Shown here piece after piece: positions 51,729-61,630 of a DNA stretch of 64,000 nucleotides (the first letter of the stretch is position 1; each line of letters starts with the position of its first letter). The stretch lies in the NCBI RefSeq assembly GCF_016862975.1, contig NZ_BONZ01000061.1, positions 62,001 to 126,000 on the forward strand, in the 5' to 3' direction. Below the pieces are notes generated by a model that had not been told where the DNA came from, made no database searches, and worked only from the letters and a program-made list of their open reading frames with translations. Made by a program: the position numbers and the translations under genes. Source of the stretch: Rugosimonospora africana. Its GTDB lineage: Bacteria > Actinomycetota > Actinomycetes > Mycobacteriales > Micromonosporaceae.

Positions 51729-54098
51729 ATGCTCATCGTCGACGGCGTACCGCTGAGCCGGCAGCAACTGGACGCGATCGACGGGTACTGGCGCGCCGCG
51801 AACTACCTGTCCGTCGGCCAGATCTACCTGTTGGCCAACCCGCTGCTGCGCGAGCCGCTCGCACCCGAGGACGTGAAGCCGAGGCTGCTCGGCCACTGGG
51901 GCACCACCCCGGGCCTGAACCTGGTCTATGCCCACCTGTCCCGGATCGTCGCGGCCCGGGAACAGGACATGATCTACGTGGCCGGACCGGGGCACGGCGG
52001 CCCCGGGATGGTGGCCAACGCCTGGCTGGACGGTACCTACAGCGAGATCTACCCCGCGGTGTCGCTCGACGAGCGGGGCATGGCCCGGCTGTTCAAGCAG
52101 TTTTCCTTCCCCGGCGGAGTGCCCTCGCACAACGCGCCGGAGACGCCCGGGTCGATCCACGAGGGCGGCGAGCTGGGCTACTCGCTGTCCCACGCGTACG
52201 GCGCCGCGCTGGACAACCCCGACCTCGTGGTCGCCTGCGTCATCGGCGACGGCGAGGCGGAGACCGGAGCACTGGCCGCGTCCTGGCACTCGAACAAGTT
52301 CCTCGATCCGGTGACCGACGGGGCCGTGCTGCCGATCCTGCACCTGAACGGGTACAAGATAAGCAACCCCGCGGTGCTGGCCCGGATCGGCGACGACGAG
52401 CTGGAGGATCTGCTCACCGGGTACGGGTACCGGCCGTATCTCGTGCAGGGCTACCAGCCGGAGCCGGTGCACCAGGTACTGGCCGCGACCCTGGACGCCG
52501 TCTTCGACGAGATCGCCTCCATCCAGCGGGCGGCCCGTGAGGACGGGGTCGACGAGCGTCCACAGTGGCCTATGATCGTGCTGCGCACCCCGAAGGGGTG
52601 GACCGGCCCGCGGGTGGTGGATGGCCATCCGGTCGAGGGCACCTGGCGCGCGCACCAGGTACCGCTGGGTGCCGCCCGCGACGACAGCCGGCACCTCAGT
52701 GCGTTGCGGGACTGGATGCTGTCGTACCGGCCGGAGGAGCTGTTCGACCGGCACGGCGCCCCAGTGCCGTCCATTGTGGACTGGCTACCGAGCGGGAGCG
52801 CCCGGCTGGCCGCCAACCCGCACGCCAACGGTGGCCGGCACTCACGCGACCTGGAGCTGCCCGACTACCGCGGCTACGGGGTGATGGCCGGCTCGATGGC
52901 CGGTGCCACCAGCGTTCTGGGCACGTACCTGCGCGACGTCATGGCCGCGAACCGGCCGTACGGGAACTTCCGCATGGTCGGCCCGGACGAGACCGAGTCC
53001 AACCGGCTCGGCGCGGTCTTCGAGGTGACCGACAAGGTGTGGCAGGCCGCCACCGCGCCGGTGGACGAGCACCTCGCGCCGCGCGGCGGGGTGATGGAGA
53101 TCCTGTCCGAGCACACCTGCCAGGGCTGGCTGGAGGGGTACCTGCTCACCGGGCGGCACGGCATGTTCCCGTGCTACGAGGCGTTCGTGCACGTCGTGGA
53201 CTCGATGGTCAACCAGCACGCGAAGTGGTTGAAGGTCAGCCGGAAACTGGCCTGGCGCAAGCCGATCCCCTCGTTGAACTACCTGCTCACCTCGCACGTC
53301 TGGCGTCAGGACCACAACGGGTTCTCGCACCAGGATCCGGGGTTCATCGACCACGTCATGAACAAGAAGGCCGAAGTGGTCCGGGTGTACCTGCCGCCGG
53401 ACGCCAACACCCTGCTGGCGGTCACGGACCACTGCCTGCGCAGCCGCGACTACATCAACGTCATCGTCGCCGGGAAGAATCCGGCCCCGACCTGGCTGGA
53501 CATCGACGCGGCCGAACGACACTGCCGGCGCGGCCTCGGCATCTGGGAGTGGGCGTCGAACGACGCGGGCGACCCCGACGTGGTCCTGGTGGCGGCCGGC
53601 GACGTCCCGACGATGGAGATCCTGGCGACCGCCGAATTGCTCCGCACCCACCTGCCGGAGTTGCGGGTACGGGTGGTCAACGTGGTGGACCTGATGCGCC
53701 TGCAACCGACCTCCGAGCACCCGCACGGGTTGCCGGACGCCGAGTTCGACGCCATCTTCACCACCGACCGGCAGGTCATCTTCGCCTACCACGGGTACCC
53801 GTGGCTGGTCCACCGGCTGACCTACCAGCGGAACAACCACGACAACATCCACGTGCGCGGGTACAAGGAGGAGGGCACCACGACCACGCCGTTCGACATG
53901 CTGGTGCTCAACGACATGGACCGGTTCCACTTGGTGATGGACGTCATCGACCGGGTACCCGGCCTGTCCCGCAAGGCCGCCACGCTGCGCCAGCGGATGG
54001 TCGACAAGCGGGCCGAACACCGCGACTACGTCCGCGAGACCGGCGAGGACCTGCCCGAGATCCGCGACTGGTCCTGGCAGGCGATCCCGGCCGGCTGA
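51729..54098 (+). CDS. xfp: Phosphoketolase (xylulose-5-phosphate/fructose-6-phosphate)
   Basis: A 789-residue thiamine-diphosphate enzyme that cleaves xylulose 5-phosphate (and fructose 6-phosphate) with phosphate to acetyl phosphate plus a triose or tetrose phosphate. Family landmarks: [15 protein letters not shown] near residue 56, [37 protein letters not shown], the TPP segment [17 protein letters not shown] near 172, and [15 protein letters not shown] near the end. Length is that expected. ATG after GAGGGAGGGG. The next gene, FBP aldolase, follows after 44 bases in the same direction, so the two probably form a carbon-flux operon. Confidence 0.96.
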   Translation: MLIVDGVPLSRQQLDAIDGYWRAANYLSVGQIYLLANPLLREPLAPEDVKPRLLGHWGTTPGLNLVYAHLSRIVAAREQDMIYVAGPGHGGPGMVANAWLDGTYSEIYPAVSLDERGMARLFKQFSFPGGVPSHNAPETPGSIHEGGELGYSLSHAYGAALDNPDLVVACVIGDGEAETGALAASWHSNKFLDPVTDGAVLPILHLNGYKISNPAVLARIGDDELEDLLTGYGYRPYLVQGYQPEPVHQVLAATLDAVFDEIASIQRAAREDGVDERPQWPMIVLRTPKGWTGPRVVDGHPVEGTWRAHQVPLGAARDDSRHLSALRDWMLSYRPEELFDRHGAPVPSIVDWLPSGSARLAANPHANGGRHSRDLELPDYRGYGVMAGSMAGATSVLGTYLRDVMAANRPYGNFRMVGPDETESNRLGAVFEVTDKVWQAATAPVDEHLAPRGGVMEILSEHTCQGWLEGYLLTGRHGMFPCYEAFVHVVDSMVNQHAKWLKVSRKLAWRKPIPSLNYLLTSHVWRQDHNGFSHQDPGFIDHVMNKKAEVVRVYLPPDANTLLAVTDHCLRSRDYINVIVAGKNPAPTWLDIDAAERHCRRGLGIWEWASNDAGDPDVVLVAAGDVPTMEILATAELLRTHLPELRVRVVNVVDLMRLQPTSEHPHGLPDAEFDAIFTTDRQVIFAYHGYPWLVHRLTYQRNNHDNIHVRGYKEEGTTTTPFDMLVLNDMDRFHLVMDVIDRVPGLSRKAATLRQRMVDKRAEHRDYVRETGEDLPEIRDWSWQAIPAG

Positions 54099-54142
54099 TC
54101 CGGATCTCGTTTCGCGGCGGGCAGGTGGGTAGAGAGGAAAAC

Positions 54143-55039
54143 ATGACGGGTAACCACGCGCAACTGCGCCAGTTGGGGCTCTCCACCGGCAAGAAGGCGC
54201 GGCTGCACCGCATCCTGTACCAGCACGGGCTGGGCAACGGCAAGGCCATGTTCCTGCCGTACGACCAGGGGTTGGAGCACGGTCCCCGGGACTTCTTCGC
54301 CAACCCGGCCGCGGCGGATCCGAAGTACATCATCCGGCTGGCGGTCGAGGGCGGGTTCAACGGCATCGCCGTACAGATCGGCCTGGCCGAGAAGTTCTAC
54401 TGGGACTACGCCGGCCAGGTGCCGCTGATCGTCAAGCTCAACGGCAAGACCGAGATCCCGTCAGACGACTACGCCCTGTCCCCGTTCAACGCGACGGTCG
54501 AGGACGCGGTGCGGCTGGGCGCGGACGCGGTCGGCTACACGCTCTACATCGGCAGCCCCGCCCAGCACGAGGACTTCACGCAGTTCATGACCGTACGGCG
54601 GGACGCCGAGCGCCTGGGCATGCCGCTGATCGTCTGGGCGTACCCGCGCGGTACGGCGATCGAAGCCAAGGGCGGCAAGGATTCCTTCTACTCGGTGCAC
54701 TACGCGGCGCGGATAGCCAGCGAACTGGGTGCCGACGTGGTGAAGGTGAACTTCCCGAAGCCGGACAAGCGGACCGCCGTTCCGGCGCCGTACGACGGCG
54801 AGTTCACCAACCAGCAGGCGATCGACGCGGTGATCCAGGCGGCCGGCCGGTCGCTCGTCCTGGTCTCCGGCGGCGAGAAGGCCGGCGACGAGAAGATGCT
54901 GGAGAAGGCGACCGAGTCGATGCGCGCCGGCGCGATGGGGCTCATCTTCGGCCGCAACGTCTGGCAGCGCGACCACGACGCGTCGCTGCGGCTGGTCGGT
55001 CAACTGCGCGAGATCCTCGCCCAGCACCACTCGGACTGA
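54143..55039 (+). CDS. Class I fructose-bisphosphate aldolase (DeoC/FbaB type)
   Basis: A 298-residue Schiff-base aldolase of the archaeal/FbaB class, cleaving or forming fructose 1,6-bisphosphate. The N-terminal FLPYDQGLEHGPRDFF and LIVKLNGKTEIPSDDY, and the Schiff-base Lys201 in ADVVKVNFPKPD, are typical; VLVSGGEKAGDEKML and GLIFGRNVWQR bind the phosphate. ATG after AGAGAGG. The pairing with phosphoketolase suggests a route for pentose or hexose phosphate use outside the usual class II aldolase glycolysis. Confidence 0.93.
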   Translation: MTGNHAQLRQLGLSTGKKARLHRILYQHGLGNGKAMFLPYDQGLEHGPRDFFANPAAADPKYIIRLAVEGGFNGIAVQIGLAEKFYWDYAGQVPLIVKLNGKTEIPSDDYALSPFNATVEDAVRLGADAVGYTLYIGSPAQHEDFTQFMTVRRDAERLGMPLIVWAYPRGTAIEAKGGKDSFYSVHYAARIASELGADVVKVNFPKPDKRTAVPAPYDGEFTNQQAIDAVIQAAGRSLVLVSGGEKAGDEKMLEKATESMRAGAMGLIFGRNVWQRDHDASLRLVGQLREILAQHHSD

Positions 55040-55047
55040 GCATGAGA

Positions 55048-55069
55048 GCCAGCCGCGTCAGCGGCTGGC
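55048..55069. terminator. Terminator hairpin after the aldolase gene
   Basis: GCCAGCCGC (55048-55056) and GCGGCTGGC (55061-55069), 9-bp stem with a GTCA loop, between convergent genes. Confidence 0.75.
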
Positions 55070-55079
55070 CCGGTCGGAT

Positions 55080-55577
55080 TCAGTGGCTGGTCAGGCCGCC
55101 ATGCTGTGAGGACAGCGAACTCGACGCGTTCACGTCGGCGTTCGGGTCGACCCCGACACCCAGCCGCTCCACCAGTTCGCCGCCGAGCCAGGAGGTACCG
55201 GCCAGCAGCACGATGCCCACGAAGCCGAGGATCAGTGCCACGGCACTCGCGTGCCAGGCAACCCCCTGCTCCCGCAGAATCCAGCTGATCCCGAACAGCA
55301 CCAGCGCCACGACGTTGCCGAGGCCGTGCAGCAGACCGATGCGCTTGGCCCGGGTACGGGACGGGATCGCGGCCGCGTCGATCATCCCGAACAGGCCCGC
55401 CAAGAGCCCGCCGATGACACCGGCGCCGATCGTGTACGCCGCCGCGATCTCGAAGCCGTGCCGGTCGGTCGCCAGGTACACGATGTCGAAAATCACCCCG
55501 GTGGCCAGCAGCCCCAGGGGAAACGTCACCAGCATCGGGTGGATCTGGTGACCCAACGCCTTCGCTCGGGTCTGCAT
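55080..55577 (-). CDS. DUF2231-family membrane protein
   Basis: A 165-residue protein with four hydrophobic helices. The start HQIHPMLVTFPLGLLATGVIFDI is the DUF2231 hallmark (His-Pro-x-x-V/I-x-F-P), followed by GLFGMIDAAAIPSRTRAKRIGLLHG and helix LGFVGIVLLAGTSWLGGELV. The conserved His residues hint at metal or haem binding, but the function is unknown. The ATG at 55575-55577 follows GGGAGAGG. The C-terminal 25 residues are soluble. Convergent with the aldolase. Confidence 0.88.
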   Translation of the reverse strand: MQTRAKALGHQIHPMLVTFPLGLLATGVIFDIVYLATDRHGFEIAAAYTIGAGVIGGLLAGLFGMIDAAAIPSRTRAKRIGLLHGLGNVVALVLFGISWILREQGVAWHASAVALILGFVGIVLLAGTSWLGGELVERLGVGVDPNADVNASSSLSSQHGGLTSH

Positions 55578-55953
55578 ACGCCTCTCCCCTCCCGGCACGC
55601 GCGTCGGCCTGCCGTGCCTGGCCTACCCGGAAGGAGCCGCGTTATGCGCGGCATCACCGCGGCCGGCGCCTCCACCGGTGCCCCGCGCCCTCGAGCCGGC
55701 ATCCCACGGACGCCGCGAACCCTCAAGCCGGCGCCTTTGCCGCCGCCGCGAATCCTCGTGCCGGCACCTTCGCCGACAGCGGCAACCTCCCAGCCGGCGC
55801 CTTCGCCGAGGCTGCGACCCCTTCCCGCCAGTGGCAAGCACGCCGATTCCGGCCCTGGCGAAGGGGGCGGCCGGTTAGCGTGAAAGAACGTCAGCGCGGG
55901 GGGTCGCAGACCTCGCCGCGGGACGGCCTCGCGGCGAGGAGGGAGAGGCGGCC
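55578..55953. other. Divergent spacer with 33-bp tandem repeats
   Basis: 376 bases between DUF2231 and the Hrp1-like gene. The middle (about 55680-55830) is a degenerate tandem repeat; the right side has GAGGAGGGAGAGG before the Hrp1-like ATG. No gene or clear operator is visible in it. Confidence 0.6.
55680..55830. repeat. 32/33-bp degenerate tandem repeat, about four copies
   Basis: The marker GCCGGC, preceded by a CTC triplet, recurs at 55695, 55727, 55760 and 55793, spaced 32-33 bases. Units share a pyrimidine-rich GCGCCTTTGCCG-like middle. Copies diverge at several positions, so the expansion is not recent. Confidence 0.7.
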
Positions 55954-56382
55954 ATGACGACCGCTCGGGAGATCATGCATACCGGCGTGAAGTGTGTCGG
56001 CGAGAACGAGGCGCTGAGCATCGCCGCGCGGGCCATGCGTGATCTGCACGTCGGCGCCGTACCGATCTGCGGCGAGGACGGCAGCCTGCGCGGGATCCTG
56101 ACCGATCGCGACATCGTCGTGCGGTGCGTCGCCGAGGGTGCGGACCCGCGGGAGATGCGGGCCGGGGAACTGGCCCGCGGCATGCCGGTGTCGGTGGACG
56201 CCGACGCGGACATCGGCGAGGCGCTGCGGCGCATGGCGGACAACACGATCCGCCGGCTTCCGGTGCTGGACGAGCAGCGGTTGGTGGGCATCATCTCCGA
56301 GGCCGACATCGTGACCAACCTGACCGAAGGGGAGGTCCAGCGCTTCACCGCCGCGGTGTACGCGGCACCGCCGAACAGCTGA
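55954..56382 (+). CDS. Hrp1-like CBS-domain protein
   Basis: A 142-residue two-CBS protein. The start TTAREIMHTGVKCVGENEAL, then MRDLHVGAVPICGEDG, GILTDRDIVVRCVAEGADP and RRLPVLDEQRLVGIISEADI closely follow the order and wording of the M. tuberculosis hypoxic response protein 1 (Rv2626c). In that organism the gene belongs to the DosR dormancy set; the molecular role is unknown and it does not bind AMP. It is a paralogue of the CBS protein at 31934 and ends in the same P-N-S. GAGAGG precedes the ATG. Confidence 0.9.
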   Translation: MTTAREIMHTGVKCVGENEALSIAARAMRDLHVGAVPICGEDGSLRGILTDRDIVVRCVAEGADPREMRAGELARGMPVSVDADADIGEALRRMADNTIRRLPVLDEQRLVGIISEADIVTNLTEGEVQRFTAAVYAAPPNS

Positions 56383-56419
56383 AGCGGTCACCCGTTCGAG
56401 GCCCGCCGGCCGGGCCCCC

Positions 56420-56689
56420 TCACGCTTCCTCGGCCGCCCCACCCAGTCCGCGCAGGAGCCGGGACCAGTGCTGGTCCGCGAGCAGGTGCCCGGTGCCGAT
56501 CACCAGGGCCAGCGGCCACTCGATGATTTCGACCGCGGCCAGGATGCCGAGGCCCGCGAAGTAGGCCATCTGGCCGGGAGGGGGCACCGTGACATCGCCG
56601 ATGACTGGTATCCGCAGCCGCTGCGGATACAGCTTCACGCGCTTGTCGTGGGGTTCACGCGTCAGGGCGCGCGGCACTGTGATGGTCAT
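56420..56689 (-). CDS. Small single-pass membrane protein, divergent from the giant ATPase
   Basis: An 89-residue protein. The soluble head has VKLYPQRLRIPVIGDVTVPP, then one hydrophobic helix (about residues 42-68, AYFAGLGILAAVEIIEWPLALVIGTG) and a basic tail. No family is recognised; similar small proteins occur next to CtpI-type ATPases in actinomycetes, which may mean a subunit or regulator, but this is inference. The ATG at 56687-56689 has GGAGGAGG just upstream. Only 81 bases separate it from the start of the ATPase on the other strand. Confidence 0.7.
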   Translation of the reverse strand: MTITVPRALTREPHDKRVKLYPQRLRIPVIGDVTVPPPGQMAYFAGLGILAAVEIIEWPLALVIGTGHLLADQHWSRLLRGLGGAAEEA

Positions 56690-56770
56690 GGCGGCCTCCT
56701 CCGGCTTCCCGACTGGTATTCCACCGGAGGCTGGTTCCATGCGTCGCGGTCGCGCGGAAGCGGCGGGCCG

Positions 56771-59700
56771 ATGACCCAGTGGAAGATCATTCAGTGGAAC
56801 CAGTCGCCCGACCACGACACGCCCGACCACGACACGCCTGATCACGCGCCTGCCCCCGAGACGCCTGCCCGCGACACGTCCGACCGTGGCACCACTGCCC
56901 ACGACACCACTGCCCACGGCACCACTGCCCACGACACACTTGCCCACGACACCCTGCCCGCGCCGGACGTGTCCCCCGACGGCGCCGGTGGCCGACCGCC
57001 CCGGCGCCTGCTGCCGATGGCCGCTCTCGGCGCGGCCGGCGTACCGACCCTCGTCGCCGGGCTGTCCCGTGCCGCGGGATCGGCGCTGCACCGGTTCGCC
57101 CGAGTGGCCAGTGGTACCGACCGGTGCGTCTGGTCGGTACCGGGCCGGCACCACATCGAGGTACGCGGTGTCGAGCGGGACGGTGCCGACGCGCTGGCCG
57201 CCCGCGTGGAGCAGTTGCTGGAACAGTTGCCCGGCGTGGCCTGGGCCCGGGTCAACGCGCCGACGGCCCGGGTCATCGTCGCGGTGCAGCCGCCGGAGCC
57301 GCGGATCGCCGACCTCACGGCGGCGGTCGCCGCGGCCGAGCGGATGGACGGACTGGAGCCGGACGGCGACCTGGAGCCCCCGCACCCGCCGGAGGAGGGG
57401 CCGCGTACCCGCAAGGCGCTGTCCACGCTGGCCGCCGACGGAGTCGGCCTCGGCTTGTCGGTGCTGACCCGGATCCTGCCGTTCGCTCCGCTGCCCGGCG
57501 AGGTGGCCGGGCTGGCCAACTTGATCGATTACCATCCCCGGCTGCACGCGCTGGCCGCGAAGTGGCTGCACGGAGCGCGCCGGGCCGACTCGGTACTGCC
57601 GCTGATCGAGGCGCTGTCGCAGGGGCTCGCCGGCGGCTGGACCGGCATCGCCGTCGACGGTACCCAGCGGATCCTGCAGTGGCGTGAGGCTCGGGCGCAG
57701 CAGGCCGCCTGGGCGGCGGCGGAGGAGCAGCTGACCGGTACGCCGGAGCGGGCGGCCGCGGCCCGGGTCGCCCAGATCCGGCCGGTACCGCTGCCGGACG
57801 GTCCGCTGGAGCGCTACGCGAACCGGATCCTCGCCGCCGGCGGGGCCGCCGGCGCGATCGCCTTCCCGCTGGCCGGGTTCAAGCGTTCGGCGGCCCTGGC
57901 GCTGTCCGCGCTGCCGAAGGCGGCCTTTGGCGGCCGGGAGGCGTACGCGGCCCGGGTCGGCCGGATCCTCGCCCAGCGCGGGGTGATCGCGATGGACCGC
58001 GGTGTGCTGCGCGAACTCGAACGGCTGGACACGCTGGTCCTCGACGAGGACGCGGTGGGCTCGGACCGCGCGATGCTCACCGACCTGGCCCCGCTGACCA
58101 ACGTCGACCCGGAGCAGGTGGCCACCGCGGCGTTCGCGCTGTTCGACCCGTACCAGCCGGACGCCCGGCGGGAGGGCGACGGCTGGGTGCTCGCCCCGCT
58201 GGACCAGCTGCCGGAACGGGCGGCGCAGCCGGAGCCGGGGTCTGGCGAAGGCGAGCACGCCCCGTCCGGGCCCAGCGCGGCGCAGCCGGAACCGGGGCCT
58301 GGCGGAGGCGAGCACGGCCCCTCGTGGCCCAGCGGTGCCAACACCGAACACGCGCGGCGGCTGGGCGCCGACGGCGGCACCGCGCTCGGCCTGGCCCGGG
58401 GCGGCGAGCTGGTCGCGGTCGTCCGCGCCGAACCCGAGCCGACTCCCGACCTGGACGTGGTGGCCGCCGCCGCCCGCCGGGCCGGGATGCGCCTCATCGT
58501 GGCCGGCGGGGACGGCCGGCGCCATGACTTCGCCGACCGCCTGATGCCCGGCGGGGCACAGCTCGTCGACTCGGTACGCACCCTGCAGGGCGAGGGCGCC
58601 GGGGTGATGCTGGTCTCCGGGAACCGGCGCGCGCTGGGCGCCAGCGACTGCGGGCTGGGCGTACGCGGGAAGGACGGCGAGCCGCCCTGGGGCGCCCACC
58701 TGCTGCTCGAAACCGACCTGACCGCCGCCGCCCTGGTCGTCGACGCGGCCGGGATGGCCCGGGCGGTGGCCCGGCACAGCGTCACGCTGTCCCGGGCCGG
58801 GACCGGGCTGGGTGCCCTGGCCGCGTTCACCTCGCCGCCCCGGCGGCTGCCCACCCGTACTCTCAACGCGGTCAACACGACGGCCGGGGTGGCCATGGCG
58901 GCCGGGCTGTGGAGCGCGCAGAAGCTGGACAGCGAGGTGCTCACACCGCCCGGGGCGAGCGTGCCGTGGCACCTCATGCCGATCCAGAACGTGCTGGAAC
59001 GGCTGCACACCGGACCGGATGGGCTGTCGGCCGAGGAGGCTCACCGGCGGACACAGAGCCACGCCAGCGAGGGCGGCGGGAGCATGGGCCTGGGCCGCGC
59101 CTTCGTCGAGGAGCTGGCCAACCCGCTCGCCCCGGTGCTGGCCACCGGCGCCGGCCTGTCCGCGGTGGTCGGTTCGCCGGTGGACGCCGGCCTGGTCGGC
59201 GGGGTGCTCGGCCTGACCGCGCTGGTCGGCGCGGTGCAGCGGGTCGCCACCGACCGGTCGCTGGCCGCGCTGCTGTCCCGCTCGATGGTCTCCGCGCGGG
59301 TACGCCGCGACGGTACCGAACAGGTGGTCGCCGCCGGGGACCTGGTACCCGGCGACGTCGTCGCCCTCCATCCCGGCGACGTGATCCCGGCCGACTGCCG
59401 GGTGATCGAGGCGGACGGCCTGGAGGCGGACGAGTCGTCGCTGACCGGCGAGTCGCTCCCGGTCGGGAAGGCCGCGGCACCGGTCATCGCAGCGGCGGTC
59501 GCGGACCGCACCTCGATGCTGTACGAGGGGACCACGGTCGCGGCCGGGCAGGGCAGCGCGGTGGTGGTCGCGACCGGCGTGGACACCGAGGTCGGGCGCG
59601 GCATGGCACTGGCCCGCCAGGCTCCGCCGGCCACCGGTGTCGAGGCCCGCCTAGGGCGGCTGACCCGCACCGCCGTACCGCTGGCGGCCACCTCCGCCGC

Positions 59701-61630
59701 CGCGGTCGCGAGCGCCGGGCTGCTGCGCGGGGTACCGCTCGGGCAGACCGCCGCGGAGGCGGCCAACCTCGCGGTCGCCTCGGTGCCCGAGGGCCTGCCG
59801 TTCCTGGTCAGCGCAGCTCAGCTCGCCGCCGCCCGGCGGCTGGCCGGGCAGGGTGCGCTCGTGCGCAACCCGCGGACGATCGAGGCCCTCGGCCGGGTGG
59901 ACGTGCTGTGCTTCGACAAGACCGGCACGCTCACCGAGGGGCGGCTGGGCCTGGCCGGGGTGGGTTCCGGCGACCGGTACGCCGATCTCCACTCCATCGA
60001 AGAGCCGCTACGCCGGGTACTCGCCGCCGCCCTGCGCGCCACCCCGGCCGATCCGACGTCGGGTACCTCGCTGCAGACCGACCGGGCGGTGCTGGAGGGG
60101 GCCGAGAGCGCGCAGGTGCGGGTGGACATCGGCGCGCCCGGTTGGGAGCACACCTGCACGCTGCCGTTCGAGCCGTCCCGCGGGTACCACGCCACCGTCG
60201 GTACCAGCCAGGAAGGCCACCTGCTGAGCGTGAAAGGGGCCCCGGAGACGATCGTGCCGCGCTGCTCGGCCCAGCGGCTCGACGACGAACAGCGCCCGCT
60301 GGGCGACGCCGAACGGCGGGAGCTGCTGAGCGTCCTGGAGCGGCACGCCGGCGCCGGGCACCGGGTGCTGGCCGTCGCCGAGCGGGCGCACCCCACCCCG
60401 ACCGTGTGCGACGACGACGTCGACGAGCTGACCTTCGTCGGTTTCGTCGCGCTGGCCGACTCGGTACGGGAGAGCGCGTCGCCGGCGGTACGGCGGATCC
60501 GCGAGGCGGGCGTACACACCATCATGATCACCGGCGACCACCCGGCGACGGCCGAGGCGATCGCCGCCACGATCAGTACGGACGGCAGCGCACAGCGGGT
60601 GGTCACCGCGTCCGAACTCGACGAGGTCGACGACGACGGGCTGGCCCGGCTACTGGCGGAGACCGACGTGGTGGCCCGGTGCACCCCGGCCCACAAGGTA
60701 CGCATCATCCAGAGCCTGCAGCGGGGCGGCCGTACCGTCGCGATGACCGGAGACGGCGCCAACGACGCCCCGGCGATCCGGCTCGCCGACGTCGGCATCG
60801 CGCTGGGCCAGCGCGGCACGCCGGCGGCCAGCGCGGCCGCCGACCTGGTGGTCACCGACGACCGGCTGGAGACCATCATCGCCGCGCTGATCGAGGGGCG
60901 GGCGATGTGGTCCTCGGTACGGCACGCACTGAGCATCCTCATCGGCGGCAACCTCGGCGAGATCACGTTCAGCGTGCTGACCGCCGCGGCCACCGGCCGG
61001 TCCGCGTTGACCGCCCGGCAGCTGCTGCTGGTCAACCTGCTCACCGACCTGGCACCGGCGATGGCCATCGCGGTCCGCCCGCCGAAGGCAACCGGCGGCG
61101 ACGAGCTGTTGCGCGAGGGGCCGGACGCGTCCCTGGACAGCATCCTCACCCGGGACATCGCGGTACGGGCGGCGTCCACCGCGCTCGGCGCGACGACCGG
61201 CTGGACACTCGGCCGGGTGACCGGACCCCGTCGGGCCGGCACCATCGCGCTAGCCGCGCTCGTCGGCACCCAGCTCGGGCAGACCATGCTGGCCGGCGGC
61301 ACCAACCCGGCCACCGTGGCGGCGACCGCGGCGTCCGCGGGGGTGCTCGTCGCGATCATCCAGACCCCGGGGGTCAGCCAGTTCTTCGGGTGTACGCCAC
61401 TGGGCCCGGTCGGCTGGACCATCGCGGCCGGGGCGGCCACCGGCGCGACACTCGGCAACGCCGCGCTGAGCCGGCTGCTACCCGGTGGGCTCCCGCTCGG
61501 GCGGCACCACGACAAGTCGCAGGACGAGAAGTCGCAGTCGGAACAGCCACCGGATGACGCGCAGCTTCCGGCCCACGAGCGTCCCGGTGATGAGCGGCCC
61601 GGCGATGAGCGGCCCTACTCGAACCAATAG
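56771..61630 (+). CDS. CtpI-like giant cation-transporting P-type ATPase
   Basis: A 1619-residue P-type ATPase, similar in size to M. tuberculosis CtpI. The C-terminal half is a complete ATPase: TGES at 892-895, PEGLP at 1006-1010, phosphorylation Asp1049 in CFDKTGTLTEG, hinge GDGANDAPAI with Asp1328. The N-terminal half is a second, degenerate ATPase-like unit whose phosphorylation loop reads LVLDEDAV around Asp425, so it cannot be phosphorylated normally; a P-type-like nucleotide region follows (PEPTPDLDVVAAA). Residues 12-62 and about 485-521 are Asp/His/Thr- and Glu/Gly/Pro-rich tandem repeats. The transported ion is unknown. Confidence 0.88.
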   Translation: MTQWKIIQWNQSPDHDTPDHDTPDHAPAPETPARDTSDRGTTAHDTTAHGTTAHDTLAHDTLPAPDVSPDGAGGRPPRRLLPMAALGAAGVPTLVAGLSRAAGSALHRFARVASGTDRCVWSVPGRHHIEVRGVERDGADALAARVEQLLEQLPGVAWARVNAPTARVIVAVQPPEPRIADLTAAVAAAERMDGLEPDGDLEPPHPPEEGPRTRKALSTLAADGVGLGLSVLTRILPFAPLPGEVAGLANLIDYHPRLHALAAKWLHGARRADSVLPLIEALSQGLAGGWTGIAVDGTQRILQWREARAQQAAWAAAEEQLTGTPERAAAARVAQIRPVPLPDGPLERYANRILAAGGAAGAIAFPLAGFKRSAALALSALPKAAFGGREAYAARVGRILAQRGVIAMDRGVLRELERLDTLVLDEDAVGSDRAMLTDLAPLTNVDPEQVATAAFALFDPYQPDARREGDGWVLAPLDQLPERAAQPEPGSGEGEHAPSGPSAAQPEPGPGGGEHGPSWPSGANTEHARRLGADGGTALGLARGGELVAVVRAEPEPTPDLDVVAAAARRAGMRLIVAGGDGRRHDFADRLMPGGAQLVDSVRTLQGEGAGVMLVSGNRRALGASDCGLGVRGKDGEPPWGAHLLLETDLTAAALVVDAAGMARAVARHSVTLSRAGTGLGALAAFTSPPRRLPTRTLNAVNTTAGVAMAAGLWSAQKLDSEVLTPPGASVPWHLMPIQNVLERLHTGPDGLSAEEAHRRTQSHASEGGGSMGLGRAFVEELANPLAPVLATGAGLSAVVGSPVDAGLVGGVLGLTALVGAVQRVATDRSLAALLSRSMVSARVRRDGTEQVVAAGDLVPGDVVALHPGDVIPADCRVIEADGLEADESSLTGESLPVGKAAAPVIAAAVADRTSMLYEGTTVAAGQGSAVVVATGVDTEVGRGMALARQAPPATGVEARLGRLTRTAVPLAATSAAAVASAGLLRGVPLGQTAAEAANLAVASVPEGLPFLVSAAQLAAARRLAGQGALVRNPRTIEALGRVDVLCFDKTGTLTEGRLGLAGVGSGDRYADLHSIEEPLRRVLAAALRATPADPTSGTSLQTDRAVLEGAESAQVRVDIGAPGWEHTCTLPFEPSRGYHATVGTSQEGHLLSVKGAPETIVPRCSAQRLDDEQRPLGDAERRELLSVLERHAGAGHRVLAVAERAHPTPTVCDDDVDELTFVGFVALADSVRESASPAVRRIREAGVHTIMITGDHPATAEAIAATISTDGSAQRVVTASELDEVDDDGLARLLAETDVVARCTPAHKVRIIQSLQRGGRTVAMTGDGANDAPAIRLADVGIALGQRGTPAASAAADLVVTDDRLETIIAALIEGRAMWSSVRHALSILIGGNLGEITFSVLTAAATGRSALTARQLLLVNLLTDLAPAMAIAVRPPKATGGDELLREGPDASLDSILTRDIAVRAASTALGATTGWTLGRVTGPRRAGTIALAALVGTQLGQTMLAGGTNPATVAATAASAGVLVAIIQTPGVSQFFGCTPLGPVGWTIAAGAATGATLGNAALSRLLPGGLPLGRHHDKSQDEKSQSEQPPDDAQLPAHERPGDERPGDERPYSNQ
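58223..58336. repeat. 57-bp tandem duplication inside the giant ATPase gene
   Basis: Two units starting at 58223 and 58280, each encoding A-Q-P-E-P-G then a GEHAPS- or GEHGPS-like run. The period is in frame. It lies in the linker of the degenerate N-terminal half. Confidence 0.85.

Noticed and set aside
55680-55830. CRISPR array
   Set aside because: Units are 32-33 bases with no constant repeat plus variable spacer pattern, and no cas genes are present. It is a degenerate tandem repeat.
55831-55953. DosR-type box before the Hrp1-like gene
   Set aside because: Looked for a GGGAC...GTCCC palindrome and found none that fits.
56420-59371. Long minus-strand frame over the giant ATPase
   Set aside because: Only its last 90 codons (56420-56689) form a plausible gene; the rest mirrors the ATPase gene.
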